Positions 37,003 to 46,105 of a stretch of 64,000 nucleotides of DNA are shown here, in pieces. A program made the position numbers and the translations under genes. Each line of letters starts with the position of its first letter. Positions within the stretch are counted from its first letter, which is position 1. The DNA comes from Paracoccaceae bacterium (lineage in GTDB: Bacteria > Pseudomonadota > Alphaproteobacteria > Rhodobacterales > Rhodobacteraceae), in the NCBI GenBank assembly GCA_033344815.1, contig JAWPMR010000001.1, forward strand, positions 2,900,136 to 2,964,135. The letters are read 5' to 3'. The notes under the pieces were generated by a model. That model was not told where the DNA came from and searched no databases. It was given only the letters and a program-made list of their open reading frames with translations.

Positions 37003-38173
37003 GTTGCGAAGAAATGCTGCGTCAGCGAACACTTCGAAAGCCCGGCTTTGTCTAAGGTTTAAGGCTGCTGTCAGCCTGCGTTGCAGCGGCGACAAATCCG
37101 ACAAGGAGGAAAGCGCGTGCTGTTTTTGGAGCCATTGGGATTGTGGCTGCGCTGATCCCTGTGTGGGATGACCGTCAAAGTGACGATTTGCAGTGCAGGT
37201 ATTTCGCTTCTGCCTGCCGGCTCTGGCGAATTGATTTCGCACCTTGCCGCCGCAGGTCTTTTGCCGTGAAGGTTTTGGTGATTTGGCCGCACAGGAAGGT
37301 CTCAACGATGACCATTGCGTCGCTGCATTTGGGGCAAGACTGTTGCCTGTGCGGGGCGTCGGGTGGCGTCAATGGGTTCCTTCACCAGGTATCTGCGCCA
37401 ATTCTAGGCTCCGCATCCAGCAAGCGCCTGATTTTCGCGACCTATCACGGCGGATATCATTGGCGAGGAAGCCCGCGTGGCGGATGCGGAGGGAGCCCGA
37501 GAGCAGAACATGGATCACGAACTGGCGGATGAACTCATCCATCGGCAGGTGCATGGTTTTCATCCGATCTCCGCGTTTGATGCGAGAGCCCTTCCAACGG
37601 AACGCAACACTGTCGGCATTCGCGCTGACAAGGCGGTGGTTTGAGAGGGCGACCCGATGAGTTCATCGGCTCAGATACGCCAAGCCCGCCCCGGGTCCGC
37701 CACAGGGTGTCTTGGCATAAACGACCCAATCGGTTTTGCGCAGCAGCGCTAGAGGGATCGCGAAGGCATCGGCGTCTGCCAGCCTCACCAGATCCCCAAA
37801 CAAGCGTAGCTTACCTGCTTTGTACCAACGGCTCAGCCCTTCGAGGACCAGACATCAAAACAGCCGCGACAAGACCTTCGCTGGTAGCACAAACCCCAAG
37901 CGGCAGACGATCTAAGGTGCCCCGTCCGATGACAATCCACCACCCGGTACAAAAACATGCAGGTGCGGGTGACAGGTCATCGCCGAGACCCAAAAGTGCA
38001 GCACAAAAGTCACGCCGATCCTTGCACCAAGCTGTTTTTGAGCGGCGCCGATGGTCAGCAGCGTTCGGGCTGACGCTTCGAACAAAAGCCCGTAAACCGT
38101 CGACTTAACTGATACGCGATGACCTATACGTCGCTTTACTTTTAGATCACGTTTGTCATTGCGACGCCTGACA
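37003..38173. other. Region dominated by an IS91 remnant
   Basis: 1.17 kb between the DUF6647 gene and the glycoside hydrolase. Most of it is the broken IS91 transposase described separately. No intact gene was found in it. Confidence 0.7.
37175..38105 (-). pseudogene. IS91-family transposase, C-terminal two thirds, degraded
   Basis: Read on the minus strand in changing frames the DNA gives successive IS91 segments: TVYGLLFEASARTLLTIGA, KQLGARIGVTFVLH, AMTCHPHLHVFVPGGGLS, then (after frame shifts) TDWVVYAKTPCGGPGAGLAYLSR, a TGA stop where the family has Tyr, THRVALSNHRLVSANADSVAFRWK, and RGDRMKTMHLPMDEFIRQFVIHVL, ending near SCPKCSDAMVIVETF. The HPHxHxxVPGGG and YLSRYTHRVA-type segments are family hallmarks. 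The N-terminal part is missing here but lies at about 43755-43928 on the same strand. Confidence 0.85.
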
Positions 38174-39277
38174 TCAGTTTGCCGTCCTTTCACTGCTTCT
38201 TACTTCGCGGGTAGTGAGCCGGCGGATGGTTTCGATTTCCCGCTTGTCATAGGGTTGCCCGTCCTCGTGAAGCAGGTCGTGAAACCAAAGACTGCTATCG
38301 GGGTTGCCGCCATGTGCACGCACCAGATCATCCGGCCACGGCAGGTGGGTTTGGGTGCGGCCCTTGACGAGGCCCCACTGAAAACTCCCAACAAGACGAT
38401 CGTGAAATAGCTCCAGCTGGTCGCTGATTTGACTGTCGACCGCCCGCGCCATCCACTCGGTGCACAGGATTGGTCTGTCCAGGACGGAAAGGAAGTCGAT
38501 GAACTCCGACACCCGGGCGCGGTTCCAATAGGCGTGAAATGTGATGATGTCCGAGTGCAGCAGGGCACTGCGGTCGATCTCAGTCTGATAGGGGTGGCTG
38601 TCATCTCCAGGCAGGGGTGTGGTCCAGGCGGCAACTGTTAAAGGTTGTATCGGCACTTCGGCGCGCGCCCATTCAAAGCAGCTTTCCATAAGCGTCAGGG
38701 CGCTTTGCTCAAGCGCTGACGCATAATGTTCATAGTCGCCGTCAGCAAAATTCATTCGGTTGCCAGGCTCATTGTAGAGGTCCCAGAACAAGATCCGCGG
38801 GTCGTTGCGAAAGTGATGCACGACTGTCCGGACATAGTCTTCCAACCTATGGCGCTCCGCGAGATCAAGAACGATCGCGCGGCCCGGCGAGGCAACCGCC
38901 CTGCTGTTATGAATGCCGGGCACAGGATCTGGTTGTGGCCCCCAGACCGGCTCTTCTCCGCCAAATCCGCAGTCATCGAACAGACACGGGATCGTGTCGA
39001 TCCCGAGATTTTGCGCAATGGTCATCACCTGATCGAGACGCTCAAATGTCCCTTCAGGATCGTTGACCCATCCGAGGTAGGGCAGATTGATGCGAATGGC
39101 GTTGAAACCGATATCTGCAGCCCAGCCAAGCTCACGCGTGATGGTAGGCGTATCGAAGGTATTGGGATGCCACATCTCGATGAAGTTAACCGCCGTAGAT
39201 GGCAGAAAATTGCAGCCACACACCCAAGGGCGCTCTGCCCACCAGTCCTTTGCCTTTTCGTTGGTCCAGCGGTCCAT
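38174..39277 (-). CDS. Cytoplasmic clan GH-A glycoside hydrolase (GH5-like)
   Basis: 367 residues. I chose the ATG at 39277, which follows AAGGTGG by eight bases; earlier in-frame starts fall inside the upstream gene. It is a TIM-barrel glycosidase: the acid/base Glu is E170 in FWDLYNEPG and the nucleophile E274 in PILCTEWMARAV, separated as in clan GH-A. Other barrel strands are FNAIRINLPYLGW, DIITFHAYW and FQWGLVKG. There is no signal peptide, so it probably cleaves imported oligosaccharide in the cytoplasm. It is the last gene of a minus-strand sugar operon after the binding protein and two permeases. The substrate is unknown. Confidence 0.85.
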   Translation of the reverse strand: MDRWTNEKAKDWWAERPWVCGCNFLPSTAVNFIEMWHPNTFDTPTITRELGWAADIGFNAIRINLPYLGWVNDPEGTFERLDQVMTIAQNLGIDTIPCLFDDCGFGGEEPVWGPQPDPVPGIHNSRAVASPGRAIVLDLAERHRLEDYVRTVVHHFRNDPRILFWDLYNEPGNRMNFADGDYEHYASALEQSALTLMESCFEWARAEVPIQPLTVAAWTTPLPGDDSHPYQTEIDRSALLHSDIITFHAYWNRARVSEFIDFLSVLDRPILCTEWMARAVDSQISDQLELFHDRLVGSFQWGLVKGRTQTHLPWPDDLVRAHGGNPDSSLWFHDLLHEDGQPYDKREIETIRRLTTREVRSSERTAN

Positions 39278-39338
39278 CAGATCATCCACCTTGCAGTCGA
39301 TTGCCGTCCCGTCGCCATGCGGCGGAACGGCAGGTCGC

Positions 39339-40613
39339 TTAATGGTCCAGTAAGTCCTGAACTTCGATTTCAGCGTCGGCGAGCGCATCGCCCACTGGCT
39401 TGTCCGTCAGCCAGATCGCTTGCAGTTCACGGTTCAACACGTCTTGGATCGCGCCATACCGTTCGGATGGCGGCGTGTCGCGCGCAATGGCAGCGGTACC
39501 TGTGTATTCATCACGGTGTGGAAGCGACTGGTACGCTTCGCTTTCGACCACAGATGTGCGCACGGACATATGGCCTGTACGAGCCCAGTCGATGTTGTGG
39601 TCATTAATGAAGGCCAGCACCTTCAGCGCTGCTGCACGCTTGTCACCATCCAGCGACGAAGGGATCGCCCAAATGTGGCTGTCGGCCCAAGTTGCACCGG
39701 TGTCGAACAGCGTTGGGAAATCGGCAACATAGTAGTTGTCCAGCCCGACGTCTTCCTTGGCGGCCTCGGCCGTGTAGAAATCAACAACCCATGTGCCGTT
39801 GACCAGAATGCCAGCTTCACCGTTCAGAAAGGCCTGCTGGCTGTCTGCGTAGTTGAGCTGCGGATTGGCCAGCTCGGCATCGAATAACTGGGTGATCGCG
39901 GTGACTGCGTTCTGACCTGCGTCGGTGTTAATCGTGGCGCTGCCGTCATCGGTGAAGATATTGGCATTCTGCTGCCACATCAGTGCCAGCACGACGCGTA
40001 CGCCGATCGGGAACTGCGCGAAGTCGGCAGCAAGGTAGTCCTGCCCGGTGGCATCCTTAAACTGCTGTGCCTGGGCCATCAGCTCTTGCGGGGAGGATGG
40101 CAGAACGGGTTTGCCATCCGCGACCAGACCGGCGGCAGCCATCAGGTCCATGTTCACGTGCCAAAGGTTGGCGTGAAAATCCATCGGCACGCCGTAGATG
40201 CCGCCGTTGAAGCTGACCGCGTCAAGTGCTGCGGACGACCAGTCTGAGGCATCAATGCCTGCGGCTTCCAACTCTCCTGATATCTCGGCCAGCGCGCCCA
40301 AGCCTGCGAACTCAGGGACTCGGTGACGGTGCATCACATGTACATCTGGTGGTGTACCACCCGCATAGGCCGCCTTGACCTGATCGTAGTAGTTGCCCCA
40401 GTCCGTCGGCAGCGTATTGATGCTGATCCCATCAAGCTCTGCGTCCGCTGCATTGATGATAGACTGGATGATGCATGCCTCACCGGCACTTGTCGTGGTG
40501 TCGGTGCCCGCGTCTTCACAGGCCCCAAAGAACCGGCCTAGTGTGATGTCTTGTGCGGGTGCCGTGGTGGCGATCCCGGCGGCCATAGCGGCCGTCAAAA
40601 GCACGTATTTCAT
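39339..40613 (-). CDS. Sugar ABC transporter substrate-binding protein
   Basis: 424 residues with a signal peptide ending APAQ near residue 21. Family 1 solute-binding features are VPMDFHANLWHVNMDLMAAAGL, a PPDVHVMHRH loop and NGEAGILVNGTWVVDFY. It contains Cys residues early in the mature chain (CEDAG and EACII), perhaps a disulfide. It is encoded downstream of two permeases and upstream of a glycosidase, so it should bind an oligosaccharide in the periplasm. Confidence 0.9.
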   Translation of the reverse strand: MKYVLLTAAMAAGIATTAPAQDITLGRFFGACEDAGTDTTTSAGEACIIQSIINAADAELDGISINTLPTDWGNYYDQVKAAYAGGTPPDVHVMHRHRVPEFAGLGALAEISGELEAAGIDASDWSSAALDAVSFNGGIYGVPMDFHANLWHVNMDLMAAAGLVADGKPVLPSSPQELMAQAQQFKDATGQDYLAADFAQFPIGVRVVLALMWQQNANIFTDDGSATINTDAGQNAVTAITQLFDAELANPQLNYADSQQAFLNGEAGILVNGTWVVDFYTAEAAKEDVGLDNYYVADFPTLFDTGATWADSHIWAIPSSLDGDKRAAALKVLAFINDHNIDWARTGHMSVRTSVVESEAYQSLPHRDEYTGTAAIARDTPPSERYGAIQDVLNRELQAIWLTDKPVGDALADAEIEVQDLLDH

Positions 40614-40634
40614 AGTTTCCTCCCTTGAAATGAT

Positions 40635-41468
40635 TTAGCCCTTCGATCCGCCGACCGTCATGGCTTGCACCACGTAACGCTGGAAAATCAGGAACAATAG
40701 GACAACCGGAAGCGAGGCTATGACGCCCGAGGCCATGACGCGGCCCAACCCTTCTGATTGCGCGAAATTGGATTGGATGGACGCAAGGCCCAAGGTGATC
40801 GTGAAGTATTCCCGCTGTTGCGCGCTGACCAGCGGCCAGAGGTAGTCATTCCATGCATAAAGAAACGTGAGGATCGCGAGTGTCATCATCGCCGGGCGCG
40901 CTAGTGGCAGCATAACGTACCAGAAAATCCTGAGCCATGTAACGCCATCCAGACGTGCGGCCTCTTCGATGTCATCGGGGATTGCCTTGAAGAATTGCAT
41001 CATCAGGAATACACCAATGGGCACGGCCATACGCGGCAAGATCAACGCGTGATAACTATTGTGCCAGCCAAAATCAGCGAACATCGTGTACAGCGGAATG
41101 AAAACGGCCTGTTCGGGTACCATCAGCCCGATGAGACAGACCACCATAATTGTGCGTTTGAACGGAAAGTCCATTCTGGCCAGCACATAGCCCGCGGTTG
41201 TCGAGACAAACAGCACGCCCAACGTCATGCTGACAGCCACGATGATGGAATTCAGAAACCACCAAGGTGTCTGGCCGAATGAAAACAGCGCGGCGTAATT
41301 GTCCCAGGTGAAGGGCCGCGGGATCAGCCCGAAAAAGGTCGAGGAAGTGGTGCGGGCTAAAACCTCATTGGGTTGGAATGACAGCGACACCATCCACAGC
41401 GTCGGCACCAGCCAAATGAATGCCGGTATCGAAAGGCCTAAGACAAGCCAGTGGTAGCTGCGGTTCAT
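40635..41468 (-). CDS. Sugar ABC transporter permease (second subunit)
   Basis: 277 residues with six membrane helices and the EAA loop EAARLDGVTWLRIFWYVMLPLARPA, which contacts the ATPase. The ATG at 41468 shares one base with the stop of the other permease gene (TGATG); a TTG just upstream is less likely. It belongs to the CUT1 family of carbohydrate importers (MalG type). Confidence 0.92.
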   Translation of the reverse strand: MNRSYHWLVLGLSIPAFIWLVPTLWMVSLSFQPNEVLARTTSSTFFGLIPRPFTWDNYAALFSFGQTPWWFLNSIIVAVSMTLGVLFVSTTAGYVLARMDFPFKRTIMVVCLIGLMVPEQAVFIPLYTMFADFGWHNSYHALILPRMAVPIGVFLMMQFFKAIPDDIEEAARLDGVTWLRIFWYVMLPLARPAMMTLAILTFLYAWNDYLWPLVSAQQREYFTITLGLASIQSNFAQSEGLGRVMASGVIASLPVVLLFLIFQRYVVQAMTVGGSKG

Positions 41469-42550
41469 CAATCCTTCTCCCGCCCTAGAACAAATTGGAT
41501 GATCGAGAAGCAGCCCATGATGAGAAACAGGAAAACGGCCATAGCGCTGGCGCGGCCAAGTTCGCTATCGCGGAAACCGGTCTGATAGATATATCGCACC
41601 AGCACTTGTGTTGAATCGTTCGGGCCGCCTTGCGTCATCAGATGTGGCTGGCCAAAGACCTGAAAGTGCAGGATGATTTGCAGGATCACAACAACTGAGA
41701 TTGTTCGGGTCAGGTTTGGCAAGGTAATGAACCAAAACGCTTTTACACCTTTTGCATTGTCGAGGGCAGCGGCTTCGTAGATGTCTTGTGAAATATCCTG
41801 AAGTCCGGCTAGAAACAGGATCATTGCAATTCCGAGCGACCACCAGATGGTCGCAATTACGATAGCTGCCATGGCGAACTGTTGGTCCGTCAACCAGTTG
41901 ATCGGTGTGCCTCCAAAGGTTTCGGTAATATTTGCAATCAGACCTTGGCGCGGTGAAAACATGATTTGCCAAATCAAAGTAACTACCGTGACGGACAGCA
42001 CCTGGCTGAGAAAGAACAGCGTCCGCAGAATACCCATCGTCCGGGTTTCGCGGTTCATTGCAGCCGCAAGCACAAGCGCGGAAATGGTGACCCCCGGGAC
42101 GGCAAAGCCGACAAAGATCAGCGTGTTTCCAACCGTCGGCCAAAACCGTCGGTCATACCAACGACCTCCTTCGCCGGGATGAAAGCCGGGGAGGAGCACC
42201 AAGAGCCCTGACAGGACGCCAAGGGCAATCGCGTTAAATTGACTCAAGCGGTTCATCCGGCGAAGGAAAACCGAAAGCACCAGCCCTGTCAGTCCAAGGG
42301 TTTGCAGGACCGGTGCATTGAAAAGTGACCAAGTGATGCCCTTGCCCCACATCACACGCTCGTAGTTGCGAAAGCCGACGAATTCTTTGGCGTCCGGGTT
42401 AAAAGCGACTGCCAGCAAATTCCAGTCGTGCAGGCTGATCCAAACTCCCCGAAAAAATGGATACACAAGAAACAAAGTGTAGGTGGCCAGGAAGGGCACC
42501 AGCAAAAGCCACGCGGCCTGCGTTTGCGAAAGTTTGGACCGCGAAGCCAT
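41468..42550 (-). CDS. Sugar ABC transporter permease (first subunit)
   Basis: 360 residues from the ATG at 42550, with GGAGGAG about seven bases upstream. It is MalF-like: N-terminal helix WLLLVPFLATYTLFLVYP, then an inserted stretch, and the EAA loop EAAALDNAKGVKAFWFITLPNLTRT. It is longer than most CUT1 permeases because of two extra helices at about residues 85-165. It is the first gene of the operon and is divergent from the lacI-type gene. No ATP-binding subunit is encoded here, so a shared ATPase from elsewhere is needed. Confidence 0.9.
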   Translation of the reverse strand: MASRSKLSQTQAAWLLLVPFLATYTLFLVYPFFRGVWISLHDWNLLAVAFNPDAKEFVGFRNYERVMWGKGITWSLFNAPVLQTLGLTGLVLSVFLRRMNRLSQFNAIALGVLSGLLVLLPGFHPGEGGRWYDRRFWPTVGNTLIFVGFAVPGVTISALVLAAAMNRETRTMGILRTLFFLSQVLSVTVVTLIWQIMFSPRQGLIANITETFGGTPINWLTDQQFAMAAIVIATIWWSLGIAMILFLAGLQDISQDIYEAAALDNAKGVKAFWFITLPNLTRTISVVVILQIILHFQVFGQPHLMTQGGPNDSTQVLVRYIYQTGFRDSELGRASAMAVFLFLIMGCFSIIQFVLGREKD

Positions 42551-42586
42551 GCGACGTCTCCTCCCAAAGCACGCTGATTCTTCTTG

Positions 42587-42603
42587 TGCTAATATTATTA
42601 GCA
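42587..42603. promoter_or_regulatory. Palindromic operator between the permease and lacI-type genes
   Basis: TGCTAAT, ATT, ATTAGCA forms a perfect 7-3-7 inverted repeat in the short gap between the two divergent starts. It is the expected place for autoregulation by the LacI-type regulator. A further AT-rich half-site, ATTTATTAGCT, follows at about 42605-42615. Confidence 0.7.
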
Positions 42604-42640
42604 ATATTTATTAGCTGGGAGCAAGCGTTTTGAAAGTCCG

Positions 42641-43663
42641 ATGAAAAACCCCAATGAAAATAGCGTATCCCGCGTCACGATGAAGGACGTGGCACTACAC
42701 GCCGGTGTCTCTCAATCGACGGTGTCCTTTGTGCTGAACGGATTGGAAGACATGAGGATCAGCCGCGAAACCCGGAAGCGCGTAAAGGAGGCAGTCGAGG
42801 CTTTGGGCTACCGTGCACGCGGCGCCGGTCGCCCTCCAAAGGCAACAGGGCTTGGCGTGATCGGCCTGATGCTTGATGAAATCGCCACCAGTCCCTTCGC
42901 TGCGATCTCGATCGAAGGCGTTCAGGAAGAGGCGTGGAAAAACAACATTATCGTCGAAGTCGTCATGACCGGAGGTGATGCCCAATATGAGGCTGAAGTT
43001 CTTAAAAAGTGGGGGCATGACGGTGTCGTCGGTGTCATCTACAGTTCCATTCTGACCCGTGAAGTCGTGCCACCAGCCGCATTGGCGCGGCATCGTGCCG
43101 TGATGCTCAATTGCTATGATGCGGAAGGAAAATTTTCTTCCGTGGTGCCGGCAGAGCGGCGCGGCGGCGAAATGGCCACTCAGATGCTATTGGCAGCGGG
43201 CCACCGCCGCATCGCTTTTATTACAGGTGAAAACTGGATGGAGGCGTCGGATCAGCGGATGGAGGGGTATGAACGCGCCATCCGGGCTGCAGGTATTCCG
43301 GTTGAAGCGTCGTTGATTGCAGAAGGGAATTTTTTACCCAGTGGCGGGCGTGAGGCGACGCTTCAACTGATGAAGGGCAAAATCCGCCCCGATGCCATTT
43401 TCTGCGCCAACGACCTGATGGCAGTTGGCTGCTACGAAGCCCTTAAGGAGTTGGGCGAGACAATTGGTGAAACCATCGCGGTCATAGGATATGACGATCA
43501 GGAAATCGCGCAACACCTGTCCCCGGGGCTCAGCACAGTTCTACTTCCACATCGCGAAATGGGGCAATGGTCTGTAAGAGAGTTGCTCAAGACGAGCGGG
43601 GCGGTGTCGATTGATAGGTTGGAGTGCCCAGTCGTAATGCGCCAATCCCATCTGCTCAGCTGA
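42641..43663 (+). CDS. LacI-family transcriptional regulator
   Basis: 340 residues. The helix-turn-helix reads VTMKDVALHAGVSQSTVSFVLNG (residues about 12-34), followed by the hinge ISRETRKRVKEAVEALGYRA. The C-terminal periplasmic-binding-like domain includes IGLMLDEIATSPF, IAFITGENWMEASDQRMEGYERA and DAIFCANDLMAVG. It is divergent from the sugar operon and very probably represses it until an oligosaccharide or product binds. A fitting operator lies between the two starts. Confidence 0.93.
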   Translation: MKNPNENSVSRVTMKDVALHAGVSQSTVSFVLNGLEDMRISRETRKRVKEAVEALGYRARGAGRPPKATGLGVIGLMLDEIATSPFAAISIEGVQEEAWKNNIIVEVVMTGGDAQYEAEVLKKWGHDGVVGVIYSSILTREVVPPAALARHRAVMLNCYDAEGKFSSVVPAERRGGEMATQMLLAAGHRRIAFITGENWMEASDQRMEGYERAIRAAGIPVEASLIAEGNFLPSGGREATLQLMKGKIRPDAIFCANDLMAVGCYEALKELGETIGETIAVIGYDDQEIAQHLSPGLSTVLLPHREMGQWSVRELLKTSGAVSIDRLECPVVMRQSHLLS

Positions 43664-43754
43664 AACAAGCGCTTCTAGCATTGCAGTTTTCCTTAAAGCG
43701 GCCGTTGAACTGCGGCTAGCGAAAGTTCGGATTTCCCCCGACTTGGTCATTCCC

Positions 43755-43928
43755 GACTTGGAAATGCTGCACGCAGCACGCAACACAATGGCCGCAATAC
43801 CAAAGCTGCGCTATGGCGACGGTCAGCTTGATGAATGGCCGGTGTGGGGCGCTTGCACGCGTTTGGCTTATTTGTGCAGCACCGACGGCGCGTATGATAT
43901 CCACGAGCTCCAGCTTAGGGCGGAGCAT
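43755..43928 (-). pseudogene. IS91-family transposase, N-terminal fragment
   Basis: An open frame starting at 43928 reads MLRPKLELVDIIRAVGAA and then HRPFIKLTVAIAQLWYCGHCVACC. This follows the usual IS91 N-terminus (M-x-R-P-x-L-E-V-A-D-I-F-R, then S-L-x-Q-L-K-V-M-x-A-I-x-x-C-R-T-A-A-L-G-G-H). Homology fades near 43755. The remaining part of the transposase lies 5.6 kb further along the same strand at 37175-38105. Confidence 0.65.
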
Positions 43929-43929
43929 C

Positions 43930-44450
43930 GAGGTTCGATTTGACCAGGACCGGTCTGCCAGCTCACCATTAGATCAAGCGGACTGGTCACGTTTTGAATC
44001 GCTTCCCTTCTGGGGATACTGTTGCGCTAAACCCGCTTAGGAAATGGGTCGCAACCTTCGTGTAAATCGTTGCGTTTTCCAGATTGGCAATGCCCTAAAA
44101 AACTTGCCATGTCATCGATTGCTGTAGAATTGACTGTCGAGACATAAATGACGCGGGTTTTAGTCGCGCTCTGCGCTAGGTGCGTGACAGAGCTGTACCG
44201 CAAAAGTTGACGCCAAACTGCCTCTTTGCTCTGCGCCAAGTCGCAAGCCTCGGCTGCGGGTTTGAACTGCCGTGTGGGGATCAGGTCACGCCGGGTGCGG
44301 CCCGGGAACAGCCCACCTTTAGGCTGCGCTTTTCGGTGCCAGACGCGCAGCAGGCTCGTCAGGTCCGGCGACAACATGATCTGCTGGTGCTTATGGTATT
44401 TTCCGTCATCCCAAGCCTACCCGGAAGCCCGCATTGATGATAGGGTTCAA
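43930..44450 (-). pseudogene. Tyrosine recombinase (integrase) remnant of the IS91-type element
   Basis: On the minus strand DDGKYHKHQQIMLSPDLTSLLR, then QPKGGLFPGR, a TRQF segment and ATKT match the C-terminal half of the XerC-like integrases that precede IS91 transposase genes in this bacterial group. A further frame gives VTSPLDLM, the usual tail, just before the transposase start. The catalytic HTLRHSFATHLL region is deleted and the 5' half is missing. Confidence 0.7.
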
Positions 44451-44508
44451 AGGGGAAAGGAATGCATTCAGGAGTGCGCCCCCGCGCGCGCGTTGAAAGG
44501 ACGGCTAA

Positions 44509-45618
44509 GTGATCCACGACTACTCCAAGATCTGGTACCTGCACAGAGATCTGTCGCGCAGATCGATGCGTTTTGTGCTCGCCGCATCGATGTTTGTCCT
44601 GTCACCAGCAATCAAAGCTGACGCCTGTGCATTCGACATGCTCAAACCGGAACGCACTGTCATCGACTGGATCGTTGACGCCGATGCTTTGGTGCTGGCC
44701 CGTCCAATGCCCGGCAACTCATTTGCATTCGCACCAATTCAGATCTTGATTGGGCCTGAGACCACACCTGAAATCCAACAGCTTGTTGACAGTGGCGTGC
44801 GGCGACGGCTGGCAGCAAATCCTGATGACGCCGTGTTGTTTGCGCGCCTGACTGGCGGGCAATGGCGGCGTGTTGCCTATGTCGATGACAGTTTCGGGAG
44901 TATACTTGGCACTGCCTTATCAAACCGTGACACTTGGCGCACTGGCATGCCAGCCAGCCGTGTGCAGTTTGTTGACGCATTGCAACACAGCCCCAATCCG
45001 CGCCACAAGGCCATCGTTATCAGTGAACTAGACAAGGTACCCTATGAGCAGCTACGCGATTTTGATCTGCGCGTGCCTGTGGATGAATTGGTGGCCGACT
45101 TGTGGTCACGCGGTGGCTACCCTTACCAGGCCACGCGTGCGCTGTTGCTGGGCATCGGCCAGTCGGACAAAGCCCGGACCGTCATTGCATCTGTTGTTTC
45201 GCGTGCAACGGAAAGTGGTTCGCCGGACAATTTCGGGGCGTTTGCGGCAGCGTTCATAGAACTGGAAGGGGCCCTTGGTGTCACAACACTGGCTGACAGG
45301 TTTCTGGATGATCCACACCGGTCATTGGCTGATATCGAACAGGTGGTGATGGCCATGTCAGTACACCATGCACTTGCTGATGTGAGCGTAAAAGACGAAA
45401 TCGACATGGTTCTCGCGCGCCTTGTCCGGTCGCGGCCCGCCGCCGGTGCCGTAGTTGCGCGCCAATTCTCGCTCAGAGAGGACTGGTCCCAGGTTGGAAT
45501 ACTGCAACCGCTGGTGCGCGACCGCAAGTTGACGACGATCCAAGACATGACGGTGGTCGCAGTTTACCTCGCACGCGCAGCGACGGTGAACACGAGCGCG
45601 CAAGCGAACGGCGGATGA
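44509..45618 (+). CDS. Periplasmic protein of unknown function
   Basis: 369 residues from a GTG with AAAGGA seven bases upstream; an internal ATG at 44566 would begin a cleaner signal peptide (MRFVLAASMFVLSPAIKADA). Either start predicts export. The mature part is largely alpha-helical in its second half, with repeated pairs of helices that could be HEAT-like (for example around DELVADLWSRGGYPYQATRALLLG). I recognise no catalytic motif or family. It lies about 490 bases upstream of the HupE genes on the same strand; a functional link is only a guess. Confidence 0.6.
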   Translation: MIHDYSKIWYLHRDLSRRSMRFVLAASMFVLSPAIKADACAFDMLKPERTVIDWIVDADALVLARPMPGNSFAFAPIQILIGPETTPEIQQLVDSGVRRRLAANPDDAVLFARLTGGQWRRVAYVDDSFGSILGTALSNRDTWRTGMPASRVQFVDALQHSPNPRHKAIVISELDKVPYEQLRDFDLRVPVDELVADLWSRGGYPYQATRALLLGIGQSDKARTVIASVVSRATESGSPDNFGAFAAAFIELEGALGVTTLADRFLDDPHRSLADIEQVVMAMSVHHALADVSVKDEIDMVLARLVRSRPAAGAVVARQFSLREDWSQVGILQPLVRDRKLTTIQDMTVVAVYLARAATVNTSAQANGG

Positions 45619-46105
45619 TTGGCTGCGCACCAGATGCCCCCTCGTCTGCGGTATTTTGCTTCTCTTCCTGAGCGAACCCACGCTCGCGCGTGTCATGCAC
45701 TTGCTGGCGTGCCAAAACTGACCGATGCAGACCAAGGACAATGAAAGGGCTGAAAACCCTGAGGCAGCGGCAATCGCCGCTCTCAACCACCATCGCCTGA
45801 CGTCTGGTCACTACCGTTGAATGTGATCCTGCGAGACGGTCGCTGAGGTCACTTTAACAGACAGCTCATCTGGGCCCGCACAAAGAGCGCCAATAATCCA
45901 AGTCAATGCGACCCGCATTAAGATAAAGCGAAGAACGGTCCCACAACTTTGGGCGAAGACAAAATAGTGGGCCTCAAAAGATACGCCAAAATCAAACGAT
46001 GTTATCGACACAATCCACCTGACGCCTGCACTTGTACCATGTTGATTTCCTTGATGGCCTTGGACTAGGATTTTCCCATCTGGCAATGCCGCAAAGGAGC
46101 CCTCA
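45619..46105. other. Intergenic region upstream of hupE-like genes
   Basis: 487 bases. I looked for a cobalamin riboswitch, which often controls HupE transporters, but found no B12-box-like sequence. A short palindrome is annotated separately. No gene is supported. Confidence 0.45.
45905..45919. promoter_or_regulatory. Small perfect palindrome upstream of hupE
   Basis: AATGCG, ACC, CGCATT is a perfect 6-3-6 inverted repeat about 190 bases before the hupE start. It could be a binding site for a metal-responsive or other dimeric regulator. No known consensus is assigned. Confidence 0.3.

Noticed and set aside
43925-43965. tRNA-like GGTTCGATT near an integrase remnant
   Set aside because: No acceptor or anticodon stems can be built around it; it is inside the integrase/IS91 remnant.
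45619-46105. Cobalamin riboswitch before hupE
   Set aside because: No B12-box-like sequence or matching hairpin was found.
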